Positions 19,664 through 27,720 of a stretch of 64,000 nucleotides of DNA are shown piece by piece (within the stretch, counting starts at the first letter, position 1; each line of letters begins with the position of its first letter). A program made the position numbers and the translations under genes. The stretch lies in NCBI GenBank assembly GCA_019054805.1, contig JAHQIY010000040.1, positions 62,001-126,000 on the forward strand, given 5' to 3'. The DNA is from Brachionus manjavacas. Lineage: Eukaryota > Rotifera > Eurotatoria > Ploima > Brachionidae. Below the pieces are notes generated by a model. The model was not told the origin of the DNA, searched no databases, and saw only the letters and a program-made list of their open reading frames with translations.

Positions 19664-19812
19664 AAAAAAAAATCCCTTTATCTACATGCACTTACAAGCC
19701 TAGCAGCGCTCGGATCAATAGATCATATAATCAATTAAGATCAGATTAATCAAAAAGATCAGTTATTTAAAAGCAATAATTTTTTCTTTATTTATGATCT
19801 TTTTTTCTTTAT
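19664..19812 (+). other. DNA unwinding element with ATCA repeats
   Basis: Very AT-rich. The tetramer ATCA recurs at 19714, 19722, 19730, 19740, 19749 and 19758, spaced 8-10 bp, followed by long T-rich runs up to 19810. In V. cholerae RctB binds such ATCA repeats on single-stranded DNA during origin opening. Confidence 0.85.
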
Positions 19813-19833
19813 TCTTTCGGAACTATAGCGATA

Positions 19834-19845
19834 TTACGGCTAGTG
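19834..19845 (+). repeat. direct repeat TTACGGCTAGTG, right copy (rctB leader)
   Basis: Exact copy of 18917-18928, located directly upstream of rctB; candidate RctB autoregulatory site. Confidence 0.5.
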
Positions 19846-19861
19846 TGACACGGATCTAATA

Positions 19862-21832
19862 ATGAGCTCAGACGAAAAACTACTGATCAAAGCGCCAAGA
19901 AGCCACAAAGATGGACACTTATTTGAAGTATCTGAAGTTGCTGTTAATTGGATAGAGCAGTATCAACACTTCAAAGGCGTTACCAAAAGTATCGTCGAAC
20001 TTCTTAATCTTATCTCCCTAAGAGGCTTTAGCAGCAAAGACGGATTAGTTTCAACCACTGAACTGATTGATGCGACTGATGGCCAAGTTACCCGTGCCGC
20101 TATCCAGCAAAGGTTACGCGCAGCGGTCAATATTGGTTTGTTTCAACAAGTCCCAGTTCGTTTTGAAGAAGGACTGGCGGGCAAAACCATGCTGCATCGT
20201 TTCGTTAATCCTAACCAGCTCATCTCCGTTTTAGGCGCTACAAGCCTGGTTACAGAATCGGTAAAACAAACGGAAAAACAGAAACGATCAAAAGCTCTGG
20301 CACAAACTCAAGTCAATAAACGCTTGTTGAATGAGCATGGGTTAAACACGCCACCAGCGATGAAAGATGAAGCGGATCAGTTTGTGGTTTCACCAACTAA
20401 CTGGGCAGGCATCATAGATCAAGCTTTAGCGCCACCACGTACCCGTAAAAGCTACCAAAAGAGCATGGTGTCGATCTCTGGAACACGCGCTGTGATCGAA
20501 ACACGATCTTCTAAAAACATTATGACGGTTGATGATCTCATGACCTTGTTCGCGCTGTTCACATTGACGGTGCAATATCATGAGCATCACCAACATCAGT
20601 ATCAGTTAGATGGTACTCATGTACCGAATAAAACCCCGCTGTACATCACCGATATTCTTTCCCTGCGTGGGAAAAAAGACAGTGGTCCAGCTCGTGATTC
20701 TATTCGTGACAGTATTGATCGAATTGAGTTTACTGACTTCCAGTTACACGAGCTGACTGGTCGATGGCTTAGTGAGAACATGCCAGAAGGCTTTAAGAGC
20801 GATCGTTTTAGATTTTTGGCCCGTACCATTACCGCATCGGAAGAAGCCCCTACAGAGGGCGCAGACGGCGAAATTCGCATTAAACCAAACCTATACATCC
20901 TAGTTTGGGAACCGTCGTTCTATGAAGAGCTGCTTACGCGCGATTATTTCTTCCTGTTTCCGCCTGAGATTCTAAAGCAGCACACACTAGTGTTTCAGTT
21001 GTACAGCTACTTCCGTAGCCGTATGTCTCGCCGTCATTCAGATGTGATGTTACTGAGTGAGTTGAACCAGAAATTGGCGCGAAACATTGAATGGCGTCGC
21101 TTCTCGATGGATCTGATCCGCGAGTTGAAGAGGCTAGCTGAAGACAAGGGCACCGAAGATCTGTTTTTGGTCAATCTTTGGGGTTACCACTTAACGATCT
21201 CGGCAATGATCGAAAATGGCAAAGTCAAAGATTATCAGTTTGATATCAAGTGTGATGCGGAAGAAGTCTTGCGTTACTCGCGCGCCCGAACCACCAACGC
21301 GGGTAAGCGTAATATGGCTCCAACCTTGCCAAACCCGCTTCGTAACGAAATGGTGTCAAAACAGCAGCTTGAAGAGATGTCTCAGATCATCGATGGTGAA
21401 TTTGAGCCAATTCAACGCAAAGAGCGTTCACCGCGCGGTAAGTTAGGCCGTCGTGTTAAGCAACGTAAGCACCTGGTTGAGATCAATGCGGATGAGATTA
21501 CCATTACTCTATCCAAATATACCTCCTCAGAGGCTCTAGAACGCTCCATATCGGCTTTAGCCGCTATGACAGGGCATTCCCATAGCTCAATCCAAGAAGA
21601 GTGTCTGGAGTTGATTGACAAGCTTGATTACCTACGAGTCGGTCAAGAAGCGATTCCTTACGAGACACTCAGCAAAATGGTAGAGCTATACAATGGTCAA
21701 AGTGAGAACAAGCATTTGTCTATTGAGCGCTTAATTGCAGGTTTGGCTGTGCGTCGTAAGGTATGTAAACAAGTTTTTGAAGGCCACCTAGACGAAACGG
21801 TGTTCAGAGCGTTAGATGAGGTGGCAGTTTAA
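19862..21832 (+). CDS. rctB: RctB, initiator of chromosome II replication
   Basis: 656 residues, close to the 658 of V. cholerae RctB, with the characteristic N-terminus (APRSHKDGHLFEVSE). The protein is unique to Vibrionaceae and consists of several winged-helix DNA-binding domains. Conserved blocks include RAAIQQRLRAAVNIGLFQQVP (broken here at residues 80-100) and the C-terminal RGKLGRRVKQRKHLVEINADEI linker. It binds the 12-mers of the adjacent array and opens the ATCA-rich unwinding element. It is transcribed away from the origin. No strong Shine-Dalgarno is seen before the ATG (GGATCTAATA), which may fit tight control. Confidence 0.98.
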   Translation: MSSDEKLLIKAPRSHKDGHLFEVSEVAVNWIEQYQHFKGVTKSIVELLNLISLRGFSSKDGLVSTTELIDATDGQVTRAAIQQRLRAAVNIGLFQQVPVRFEEGLAGKTMLHRFVNPNQLISVLGATSLVTESVKQTEKQKRSKALAQTQVNKRLLNEHGLNTPPAMKDEADQFVVSPTNWAGIIDQALAPPRTRKSYQKSMVSISGTRAVIETRSSKNIMTVDDLMTLFALFTLTVQYHEHHQHQYQLDGTHVPNKTPLYITDILSLRGKKDSGPARDSIRDSIDRIEFTDFQLHELTGRWLSENMPEGFKSDRFRFLARTITASEEAPTEGADGEIRIKPNLYILVWEPSFYEELLTRDYFFLFPPEILKQHTLVFQLYSYFRSRMSRRHSDVMLLSELNQKLARNIEWRRFSMDLIRELKRLAEDKGTEDLFLVNLWGYHLTISAMIENGKVKDYQFDIKCDAEEVLRYSRARTTNAGKRNMAPTLPNPLRNEMVSKQQLEEMSQIIDGEFEPIQRKERSPRGKLGRRVKQRKHLVEINADEITITLSKYTSSEALERSISALAAMTGHSHSSIQEECLELIDKLDYLRVGQEAIPYETLSKMVELYNGQSENKHLSIERLIAGLAVRRKVCKQVFEGHLDETVFRALDEVAV

Positions 21833-21876
21833 GCCATCAAATAGATGTCTCGTCCTAAAATACGTTGACAGTTTTC

Positions 21877-22686
21877 TTAAGCCAACAGCATTAGCTGTTG
21901 GCTTTTTTCATGTACCTCATTTGGTGTCTTCATTCCCAGGCTGAGGTGTGGCCTTATACCGTTGTAGATAGCTACGGATTCACTAATTAGTTTCTCTAAC
22001 TCAGTTATATTTTGGCAAGTTTCCAGTAAGAACTCTTGTTTAAGTATGCCATTTATCCTCTCCGCTAATGCGTTTTGGTAACAGTCGTATCCATCCGTCA
22101 TTGAAGCCACCATGTTGTCGGTCTTTAGGCGCTCTTGATAAAGACCTGAGCAGTACTGAAGCCCACGATCAGAATGATGGATGCATGGACTGTGGTATTG
22201 GCGTGTACTTATCGCCATGTCTAGCGCCTTTACTACGTCCGTCGTTTTCATCTCGTTGCTAAGCTCGTATCCCATTATTTTTCTACTAAAGGCATCTGTG
22301 ACTAACGACAGATAGTGGGTTCCCTCACGAGACTGAACATAAGTAATGTCACTGACCAGTACCTGCTCAGGCCGACAAGGGACAAAGTCCTTCAGTCGAT
22401 TAGGATGCTTCTTCATCCAATGTTTACTGTTGGTTGTCTTTGTATAGCTACGCTTAGGCTGAACGAGTAACAACTCTTCTCTTAGGTAGTCGAAGAATGC
22501 GTCTCGACCAAGCTTAATACCTTGAGCCATGAACTTCGGCTTAAGTAAAAAGTACAGTTTCCTTGTTCCTAAACGAGGCATGTAGCGCCTAAGTTCAAGC
22601 ACCATTTGTCGAACAGGCTCAAGCTCAACCTGACGTGCAGTCTCCCGTTTTTCACGTTGATAAACACTTTGCCTAGAGAATCCCAA
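21877..22686 (-). CDS. IS3-family transposase OrfB (DDE integrase domain)
   Basis: 270-residue integrase-type transposase. HTH_21-like N-terminus (MVLELRRYMPRLGTRKLYFLL), then the DDE catalytic residues: Asp in VSDITYVQSREGTHYL, Asp in IHHSDRGLQYCS, Glu in NALAERINGILKQE. The catalytic core looks intact. The frame opens upstream inside the end of orfA in the -1 phase relative to it, at an A-rich AAAAAGAGAAAAG stretch, so it is probably made as an OrfAB fusion by -1 frameshifting, as in other IS3 elements. Confidence 0.92.
   Translation of the reverse strand: MGFSRQSVYQREKRETARQVELEPVRQMVLELRRYMPRLGTRKLYFLLKPKFMAQGIKLGRDAFFDYLREELLLVQPKRSYTKTTNSKHWMKKHPNRLKDFVPCRPEQVLVSDITYVQSREGTHYLSLVTDAFSRKIMGYELSNEMKTTDVVKALDMAISTRQYHSPCIHHSDRGLQYCSGLYQERLKTDNMVASMTDGYDCYQNALAERINGILKQEFLLETCQNITELEKLISESVAIYNGIRPHLSLGMKTPNEVHEKSQQLMLLA
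21880..21908 (+). terminator. perfect terminator hairpin inside the IS left end, facing rctB transcription
   Basis: GCCAACAGC-ATTA-GCTGTTGGC followed by TTTTTT. It lies in the last codons of orfB (minus strand) but works as an intrinsic terminator for transcription coming from rctB, 48 bp past the rctB stop. Confidence 0.8.
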
Positions 22687-22709
22687 CAGTCGACATAGCC
22701 GACTTAAAC

Positions 22710-23113
22710 TTACGCTTTTCTCTTTTTGAACGCTTCTGGCCCCTTGTCTATATACTTTTTTCTGAGGCCAGTCCCGTGCTCTGCATCAAGAATATCTATC
22801 ACCTCGTTGTAAAATAAGTTCTTCAGGCGCTCGTCTTCGAGTTCTTTCTCAAGGCGTTTTATTTTCTGTGCGGGGGACTCTTTTGTCTTGGTGGTTTTAT
22901 GCATGGCTGTTCTCCTTGATTTCGCGTCCAGTCCATCTGACCGTGCTTTCTGAGCCAAGTTAGGACTGTTGAACGGCCTTGGATACCATAGATAGCTTGG
23001 GCCTGTTTATAAGTCATATCGCCTCTTTCAACAGCGGCAACGACCTGTAATTTAAAGCCTAGCGTGTAATCGCGCTGAGTGCGCTTAATGTAGGGTCTGT
23101 TTGAAGTAGTCAT
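22710..23113 (-). pseudogene. IS3-family transposase OrfA, frameshifted
   Basis: The first 65 residues (TQRDYTLGFKLQVVAAVERG, helix-turn-helix ending WLRKHGQMDW) run in one frame from 23113 and the leucine-zipper half (SPAQKIKRLEKELEDERLKN to KKRKA) in another, ending at 22710. The junction is near 22925 at GCGAAATCAAGG. One missing base, perhaps in the A run, explains the offset. The element may therefore be unable to move by itself. Confidence 0.8.
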
Positions 23114-23167
23114 AATTCGTCCTCAATGTGTAAACACATTTCAGGACGGGACAAGAGCAAGATATGA

Positions 23168-23197
23168 AGCCAGCGATTCAAACGCTGGCTTTTTTTG
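23168..23197 (+). terminator. terminator, probably the original rctB terminator
   Basis: AGCCAGCG-ATTCAAA-CGCTGGCT followed by seven or more Ts. It starts 12 bp beyond the IS target duplication, so before the insertion it would have been some 25-30 bp after rctB. Confidence 0.85.
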
Positions 23198-23479
23198 TGT
23201 TTATTTACTTTGATATACACCTTGTTACATTCTTTGCGCTATTAAACAGAGCTACTACATTCCCCTGACAGTGCACTGACATTGGCTCAGGAGCAGTTGG
23301 ATAATATTTATCCCGAATAGACAACCTTTTGTCCTTTCTGATGAATGAGGGATAGGATTATCCCTGATAGATTGGCTCATATTGTTACATTCATTCTGAA
23401 TATTTTGCGAGTTCTCCGAGCTCGCTTTTTTTTGCCTAAAAATCAGCACGAAAGGTCAACAGACCCTATTTATCTACGA

Positions 23480-23635
23480 AACGATGATCAAGGTAATCTC
23501 CCTTGATCATCTTTCCGTTATTGCATTGAATCTATCGTGTGGAGCAGGTGAGAAATCTTGCAGAGAAGGTTTCACTGACTGATGCAGTGAGCGTTTAGTG
23601 TTTTACACTCGATATTCCTTGATCATCGTTCCGCG
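23480..23635. repeat. additional RctB 12-mers downstream of rctB
   Basis: GATC cores at 23486 (ACGATGATCAAGG), 23505 (CCTTGATCATCTTTC) and 23621 (CCTTGATCATCGTTCC). The first two are an inverted pair 19 bp apart, mirroring the inverted pair at 19032/19050. The 440 bp between the IS and the next gene hold otherwise only the terminator and no supported gene. Confidence 0.75.
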
Positions 23636-24071
23636 GTTCATTCCAAGCATGGGCTGCCATAAACTGAACATGGGCATCGATCAATTGATGAGATTCTTTC
23701 TGCCAGCTGCAATGACTTTGTTGATTGCAGAACTCCAAGCTTAATACTGTCAGGTGCTGCATGCGCTTCATACACCAATCTTTTAGTTCTAGCTCACTGG
23801 CCGGATTCGAAACCACATTTTGCAGTTTGCTATAGGCCAGCTGTAGAAACTGGTACGCTTTGTCAGGCGCGTCGTAACGAGCATGATGAAAGATACGCAG
23901 GCAACCATCTAACCAACAGGCAATCGCCTTACTCTGTTGATCAGAAATTAACGGCCCCCAAATTTGCTCTGGAGGTGACAGGATCAATGATTCAAGATTA
24001 CTACCTTGATCATGCTTTCGGTGTTGATACCAGATCCCGATCTGTTCTACCCACGTATCTAATTGACTCAT
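23595..24071 (-). CDS. conserved hypothetical protein coupled to ABC ATPases
   Basis: 158 residues, soluble, helical, rich in Trp, His and Cys (WLDGCLRIFHHARYDAPDKAYQ, DWCMKRMQHL, FCNQQSHCSWQKES). I do not recognise the family. The start codon overlaps the stop of the upstream ATPase gene by 4 bp (ATGA), so the two are translationally coupled, and it is the third gene of a Fur-box operon. Two RctB 12-mers lie inside its coding sequence (24008 near its start and 23621 near its end). Confidence 0.7.
   Translation of the reverse strand: MSQLDTWVEQIGIWYQHRKHDQGSNLESLILSPPEQIWGPLISDQQSKAIACWLDGCLRIFHHARYDAPDKAYQFLQLAYSKLQNVVSNPASELELKDWCMKRMQHLTVLSLEFCNQQSHCSWQKESHQLIDAHVQFMAAHAWNEPRNDDQGISSVKH
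24002..24016 (+). repeat. RctB 12-mer inside a coding sequence
   Basis: CCTTGATCATGCTTTCGG, GATC core at 24008, matches the best core-array iterons base for base, although it lies 4.3 kb away inside the hypothetical gene. Confidence 0.75.
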
Positions 24072-25000
24072 GCTGCCTTAACCCAATGTTTTACAAAGTG
24101 ATTTGGTCCGACTTGATCAAACCCTTCTTTAACAATCGCACTTTGCTCACGGATCTGATCGGCATCTAAAGAATAGTTTGGTTCATTTTCCACTAATTGA
24201 CCAAATGGCAGATCGGGATCGGGGACCGCAGAGATCAGTAGCTTGGTGTATGGATGCTGCGGATCGGTTAAGATCGCTTGAGTATCACCCCATTCAACAA
24301 TCTGGCCTTTGTACATCACGGCAGTTTCTTCAGCAATGTAGTGCGCGGTCGCAAGGTCGTGGGTAATGTACAAAAAGCCAATACCGAGCTCTTTCTTCAT
24401 TCGTTGCATCAGGTTGAGGACACCTAGACGAATAGAGACATCCAGCATAGAGGTCGGTTCATCAGCAAGTATTACCTCTGCGCCCACCGCGAGTGCTCTT
24501 GCCAGGTTCACCCTTTGTCTTTGACCACCGCTTAGTTCATGTGGGTACTTGTCTAATGTATCAGGAGCGAGTTCCACTAACTCGATCAGCTCCTTCAGCC
24601 TAGCGGGAATATCGGCTTTGTTTGCCACTTGTTTGTGTATCTTCAGTGGACGAGTTAAATGGTGCTCAATGGTTTGGGTTGGATTTAACGAGCCAAATGG
24701 GTCTTGAAACACCATTTGCACCTTGCTGCGGTAATCTAGCAGCTCTTTCTTACTGGTGATTTCATCGATGTTTTTGCCGTTAAACAGGATCTCGCCTGAG
24801 GTGGTTGGATAAACCTTAGTGATCAAGCGTGCGCAAGTACTTTTACCGCAGCCAGATTCCCCAACCAGCGCTAAGGTACGGCCTTTATGCAAGTTGAGGG
24901 TTATCCCTTGCAGGGCTTTAAATCGCTCAACAGACGCAAATCCTCCGCCAATAGTGAACTCTTTAACCACATTGTTAAGTTGAATGATGGGTTGGCTCAT
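24068..25000 (-). CDS. ABC transporter ATPase, DppF/OppF type
   Basis: 310 residues. Walker A GESGCGKSTCARL, Q-loop VFQDPFGSLNP, signature LSGGQRQRVNLARAL, Walker B VILADEPTSMLD, H-loop ITHDLATAHYI, and the C-terminal oligopeptide-transporter extension (HPYTKLLISAVPDPD). It energises import of peptides or similar substrates as a heterodimer with the adjacent ATPase; genes overlap by 4 bp. No permease or binding-protein gene is next to it. Confidence 0.92.
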   Translation of the reverse strand: MSQPIIQLNNVVKEFTIGGGFASVERFKALQGITLNLHKGRTLALVGESGCGKSTCARLITKVYPTTSGEILFNGKNIDEITSKKELLDYRSKVQMVFQDPFGSLNPTQTIEHHLTRPLKIHKQVANKADIPARLKELIELVELAPDTLDKYPHELSGGQRQRVNLARALAVGAEVILADEPTSMLDVSIRLGVLNLMQRMKKELGIGFLYITHDLATAHYIAEETAVMYKGQIVEWGDTQAILTDPQHPYTKLLISAVPDPDLPFGQLVENEPNYSLDADQIREQSAIVKEGFDQVGPNHFVKHWVKAA

Positions 25001-25845
25001 GCGAGGGCTCCTTGCTGTTGATGTTTACCTTCGTGAATGTTCGGGAATGAGGCCCATAGTTTTTGCGTGTATGGGTGCTGAGGGTTGTTGCGAATTTGCT
25101 TAGACTGATTAACCTCGACAATTTCGCCATGACGCATGATGGCAATGCGGTCGCACAATTGGCTCATCAGAGCTAAATCGTGAGTAATAAACAGAACCGA
25201 GAACCCAAACTCTTCACGTAGTTGATAGATTTGCTGCAATATTTCGCGTTGGACCACCACATCGAGCGCCGTAGTCGGCTCATCCATAATGATCAGCTTT
25301 GGATTGAGCGATAGAGCAATCGCGATGACTAATCGCTGTCTCATACCACCACTGAACTGGTGAGGATACTCAGTGAGTCGCTCACGAGGAATATTGACTA
25401 AATCAAGTAGTTTTTCTGCGCGATCTTTGGCTTGTTCTTCGCTCATGCCTCTATGGTGGCGCAGTACATCGGCAAATTGCTCTTGAATTGGCAGCACGGG
25501 ATTAAGCGAGTTCATGGCACTTTGAAAGACCATGGCAATTTCGCTCCAGCGGATAGCCCCGAGATCTTTATCGGATAGCCTAAGTAGGTCTTGCCCCTCG
25601 AAATGAATTTCACCGCCAGAGATAAACGCAGGTGGCTTATGTAGACGATTAATTGCAAAAGCGATGGTGCTTTTACCACAACCTGATTCGCCGGCAAGGC
25701 CAAATATTTCACCTTTACCAATGTCAAAACTGACTGACTTCACCGCGTTGAAATCGCCTGTGTCGGTAATGTAGTCGACACATAAATCCCGAATCTTGAT
25801 GATCGGGTCTGCATGATAGGCATGCGTGCTGGTTAGTTTACTCAT
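24997..25845 (-). CDS. ABC transporter ATPase, DppD/OppD type
   Basis: 282 residues from the ATG at 25845; a GTG at 25863 is possible but would leave no room for a leader next to the Fur box. Walker A GESGCGKSTIAF, VFQSAMNSLNP, signature FSGGMRQRLVIAIAL, Walker B LIIMDEPTTALD, ITHDLALMSQL. First gene of a three-gene operon. A near-consensus Fur site lies 23 bp upstream, so expression is probably iron-repressed, and the substrate may be an iron chelate or peptide; this is inference. Confidence 0.92.
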   Translation of the reverse strand: MSKLTSTHAYHADPIIKIRDLCVDYITDTGDFNAVKSVSFDIGKGEIFGLAGESGCGKSTIAFAINRLHKPPAFISGGEIHFEGQDLLRLSDKDLGAIRWSEIAMVFQSAMNSLNPVLPIQEQFADVLRHHRGMSEEQAKDRAEKLLDLVNIPRERLTEYPHQFSGGMRQRLVIAIALSLNPKLIIMDEPTTALDVVVQREILQQIYQLREEFGFSVLFITHDLALMSQLCDRIAIMRHGEIVEVNQSKQIRNNPQHPYTQKLWASFPNIHEGKHQQQGALA

Positions 25846-25867
25846 AATCTTACTCAAAAACACAAAA

Positions 25868-25886
25868 GATAATGATTATCATTAAC
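25868..25886. promoter_or_regulatory. Fur box
   Basis: GATAATGATTATCATTAAC matches the classical 19-bp Fur consensus at 17 of 19 positions. It lies just upstream of the ABC ATPase operon. The rest of 25887-26205 has no other gene that I can support. Confidence 0.85.
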
Positions 25887-26205
25887 TCTTATTTTTTGAG
25901 TGAAAAGAAGTACGATTGAAAACAGTGAAGTGACTCGAAAAATGCGCTCAGAATGTGTTCAGTACTGGGGGCTTGAGAAGAAAACGCTTAAGAAAAAATG
26001 AGACCCGGATCGCCTTCATTTCTGTAGGGGTAATCCTTTAAATGTACTGTGCGACAACGGCAGGCGCAAAACTTATTTATACAAAAAACAGTAAGAGTTT
26101 CTGAACTATTAGCACAATCACATTATGGAGCTAAAATTCTTAACAAGGGGCGAGAGGTTTTGCTACAGATTACCTGTCCCTAGCATGGTTTGTTCGGAGG
26201 TTATT

Positions 26206-26403
26206 ATGTCCATTAATTCTATTGACCATGATGAAATGAGTAAAATTGCTGGCAAGTGGGACTTCACGGAAGAAGTAGAGTCACAAAAGCCGACTAAGGG
26301 TGCCAAATCTGCCGAAGCTCGTCGTCGTATCGAAGCATTAAAAGAGATTCGTGAGAGTGGGTTAACTATCGAAGAGGCGAAGGAACTAGGCATTCTGCAC
26401 TAG
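26206..26403 (+). CDS. small conserved protein (65 aa)
   Basis: Start chosen at the ATG at 26206, which has a GGAGG site 8 bases upstream; the frame is open to 26125 without a comparable site. A basic stretch (KGAKSAEARRRIEALKEIRES) resembles the C-terminal pattern of small PA3496-like proteins, but the match is weak. Acidic N-terminal half, no membrane segment. Followed by a clear terminator, so monocistronic. Confidence 0.65.
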   Translation: MSINSIDHDEMSKIAGKWDFTEEVESQKPTKGAKSAEARRRIEALKEIRESGLTIEEAKELGILH

Positions 26404-26428
26404 TTGTGACACACATATGCGATTACCT

Positions 26429-26461
26429 AAGGGTGGCACAGGAAAGCCACCCTTTGTTTTT
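26429..26461 (+). terminator. intrinsic terminator
   Basis: AAGGGTGGC-ACAGGAAA-GCCACCCTT then TGTTTTT, 26 bp after the small gene. Confidence 0.85.
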
Positions 26462-26566
26462 GAGAGTTTTTTGATCTAACCCTTCACTCCCACTGCAATT
26501 TCTCGCTACATTCGCTTTGGGTGTGGTATATTCCCTCCCCATATTTTTACAGATTTAAATTTTGCT

Positions 26567-26776
26567 ATGTCGATAAACCTGTCAACTCTCCCTGCAAGCG
26601 AAAAAAACAAGATTGAACTTGATAAGCAAGCCTCTTTTTTGGTTTGGAAGCTTCGTGAAGCGAAAGCTGTGCCTGATGAGATTGATCAGGAGGCAGCCAA
26701 AATTGTCGATGAAGAAGAAAAGGCTTCATTCCTAGAGTCTGTAGCTAAATATAAGCGAGTAATGGGCGTCGCGTAA
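26567..26776 (+). CDS. DUF3283-like small Vibrio protein (69 aa)
   Basis: Charged helical protein (NLSTLPASEKNKIELDKQAS, FLVWKLREAKAVPDEIDQEA) that looks like the DUF3283 family of vibrios; function unknown. The only obvious ATG is in a T-rich leader without a strong ribosome site. It lies 92 bp before the yebC-like gene. Confidence 0.7.
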   Translation: MSINLSTLPASEKNKIELDKQASFLVWKLREAKAVPDEIDQEAAKIVDEEEKASFLESVAKYKRVMGVA

Positions 26777-26868
26777 CGTAACCATTTCCTCTGCAAGGCG
26801 AGAAATTGAAATGTGCTCGCTTTTTGCTAAAATCCTTCGCGTTAAATTGAATTAGAGAGAACATCCCG

Positions 26869-27585
26869 ATGGGAAGAAGTTTTGAAGTGCGCAAAGCCTC
26901 AATGGCTAAAACTGCAGGCGCAAAAATTAAAGTTTATTCCAAATACGGTAAAGAAATTTACATGTGCGCGAAAAATGGCGGTGCAGACCCAGACATGAAC
27001 TTGTCTCTTAAGCACCTGATCGCAAAAGCGAAAAAAGACCAAGTTCCTGCGCACGTTATCGAAAAAGCGATCGATAAAGCAACTGGTGGTGGCGGTGAAG
27101 ATTACGTTCCTGCGCGCTACGAAGGCTTTGGACCTGGCGGCACAAGCGTCATCGTTGATTGTCTAACTGACAACGGTAACCGTACTTTCCAAGATGTACG
27201 CCAGTGCTTCGTTAAAACAGGTGCGAAAATTGGTGTTGAAGGTTCTGTTTCACACATGTTTGATCACCAAGCAGTATTCCAGTTCAAAGGCGATGATGAT
27301 GAGATCATTCTAGAAACGCTGATGATGGAAGACGTAGACGTGACTGACGTTGAACTTGAAGATGGCGTGATTACGGTTTTCGCTCCTCATACTGAGTTCT
27401 TCAAAACTAAGACTGCTCTAAACGGTGCGTTCCCAGACCTGACTCTTGATGTAGAAGAGATCACTTTCGTACCTCAAACTCACACGCCAGTTGCGGGTGA
27501 AGATGCAGAGAAATTCCAGAAGTTCTTAGACCTTCTTGATGACTGTGATGACGTTCAGCAGGTTTACCACAACGCTGAGCTGTAA
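26869..27585 (+). CDS. YebC/PmpR-family regulatory protein (YeeN type)
   Basis: 238 residues of the TACO1/YebC family: [19 protein letters not shown], the signature [24 protein letters not shown], and [20 protein letters not shown]. The family includes DNA-binding regulators and proteins that help ribosomes through proline stretches. This N-terminus (GRSFEVRK) is that of the YeeN subgroup rather than canonical YebC (AGHSKW). SD AGAGAGAACATCCCG precedes the ATG. Confidence 0.93.
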   Translation: MGRSFEVRKASMAKTAGAKIKVYSKYGKEIYMCAKNGGADPDMNLSLKHLIAKAKKDQVPAHVIEKAIDKATGGGGEDYVPARYEGFGPGGTSVIVDCLTDNGNRTFQDVRQCFVKTGAKIGVEGSVSHMFDHQAVFQFKGDDDEIILETLMMEDVDVTDVELEDGVITVFAPHTEFFKTKTALNGAFPDLTLDVEEITFVPQTHTPVAGEDAEKFQKFLDLLDDCDDVQQVYHNAEL

Positions 27586-27613
27586 TCGCTAAGCGCTGCA
27601 AATCAGATAGACT

Positions 27614-27642
27614 AAAAAGGGATCGATTCGATCCCTTTTTTT
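27614..27642 (+). terminator. intrinsic terminator after yebC-like gene
   Basis: AAAAAGGGATCG-ATT-CGATCCCTTTTTTT; the A run upstream makes it potentially bidirectional. Confidence 0.88.
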
Positions 27643-27720
27643 GTTTTCGCGTGTTAAAAATAGGGCTGGTACCAAACTCGAAAGAGCATTCATTCTGCTC
27701 ACTCTGTTATTGAAGGACCA

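Larger units (their letters stand above)
18700..19860. other. oriCII: replication origin of chromosome II (oriCII with rctA-like regulatory part)
   Basis: The 1.2-kb stretch between parA2 and rctB is free of convincing genes and is packed with GATC sites. The right part (about 19500-19810) is the minimal origin: DnaA box, six phased 12-mers, AT-rich unwinding element. The left part (about 18850-19450) holds a parS2 site and scattered 12-mers, corresponding in position to the rctA/incompatibility region of V. cholerae. Sites with GATC should be sensitive to Dam methylation, as RctB binding is in V. cholerae. Confidence 0.93.
21846..23153 (-). mobile_element. IS3-family insertion sequence (1,308 bp) downstream of rctB
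   Basis: Both ends carry imperfect terminal inverted repeats beginning TGTC(T/C)CGTCCT(A/G)AAAT; about 20 of the first 25 positions match between ends. A 3-bp target duplication AGA is present at 21843-21845 and 23154-23156. It contains an orfA/orfB pair on the minus strand. The element separates the rctB stop codon (13 bp to its left) from a terminator that appears to have belonged to rctB (23168-23197). Confidence 0.93.

Noticed and set aside
23255..23449. 64-codon open frame on the minus strand between the IS and the ABC operon
   Set aside because: No ribosome site, low-complexity composition, overlaps nothing conserved and lies beside RctB sites; likely chance.
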